Origin: Candidatus Omnitrophota bacterium
GTDB taxonomy: Bacteria > Omnitrophota > Gorgyraeia > Zapsychrales > Zapsychraceae
Direction of reading: 5' to 3'
Assembly: GCA_020430005.1 (NCBI GenBank)
Contig: JAGQKQ010000109.1
Span: 1-6,158 of the forward strand
DNA length: 6,158 nt
Shown here: piece after piece, positions 6,106 through 6,158 of the stretch
Position numbering within the stretch: position 1 is the first letter of the stretch
How the letters are laid out: every line of letters starts with the position of its first letter
Made by a program: the position numbers and the translations under genes
Notes under the pieces: model-generated
Seen by the model: only the letters and a program-made list of their open reading frames with translations
Database searches by the model: none
Told to the model about the DNA's origin: nothing

Positions 6106-6158
6106 TTGGACAATATTAATATTATTGGTGTTTACTCGGTCAAAGATAATAGCGATGT
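6106..6158 (+). CDS. Possible start of a further gene, cut by the window edge
   Basis: A frame with a TTG start at 6106 stays open to the edge (17 complete codons, reading LDNINIIGVYSVKDNSD, where L would be the initiator Met). AGGA (6095-6098) lies 7 nt upstream, a good ribosome-binding spacing. The nearby ATG at 6087 meets a stop after five codons, so it is not the start. The peptide alternates hydrophobic residues as a beta-strand would, but I do not recognise the family. It is too short to be certain that it is coding. Confidence 0.4.
   Translation, partial: MDNINIIGVYSVKDNSD

Overview
This window looks like a bacterial chromosomal housekeeping segment. Six complete genes lie on the + strand with short gaps or overlap: rplU (ribosomal protein L21), obgE (Obg GTPase), proB (glutamate 5-kinase), proA (gamma-glutamyl phosphate reductase), nadD (nicotinate mononucleotide adenylyltransferase) and a phosphoglucomutase/phosphomannomutase-family gene. 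A possible seventh gene starts with TTG near the right edge and runs off the window. The gene set, the Lys-rich proteins and the fairly AT-rich codon use suggest an uncultured lineage such as Omnitrophota or a relative in the PVC neighbourhood. That placement is inference from gene order and memory, not a search.

Layout. Positions 1-88 hold a plausible sigma70-type promoter and a strong ribosome binding site for rplU. Positions 401-565 separate rplU from obgE. This is where rpmA (L27) normally lies, but the gap is too short for it and instead holds a long imperfect hairpin (448-509). obgE and proB overlap by 28 nt. The 69-nt proB-proA gap contains a candidate internal promoter. The proA-nadD gap is almost filled by the most striking element here: nine in-phase heptamers, five of the form NGATRCT (the fifth is NGATTCT) followed by four of the complementary form AGTATCN. 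They fold into a 28-bp stem whose loop is exactly one heptamer. The nadD-mutase gap holds a small repeat and a strong ribosome binding site. The last 93 bases hold the start of a possible further gene.

How the genes relate. L21 and Obg belong to large-subunit assembly. ProB and ProA are the first two steps of proline synthesis from glutamate. NadD makes the dinucleotide of the NAD pathway. The last enzyme interconverts hexose phosphates. They share position and direction, and perhaps a transcript, rather than a single pathway.

I see no defence system, mobile-element gene, CRISPR array, tRNA or rRNA. The coding content is ordinary. The unusual signals are the intergenic heptamer palindrome, the missing rpmA and the long hairpin in its place.
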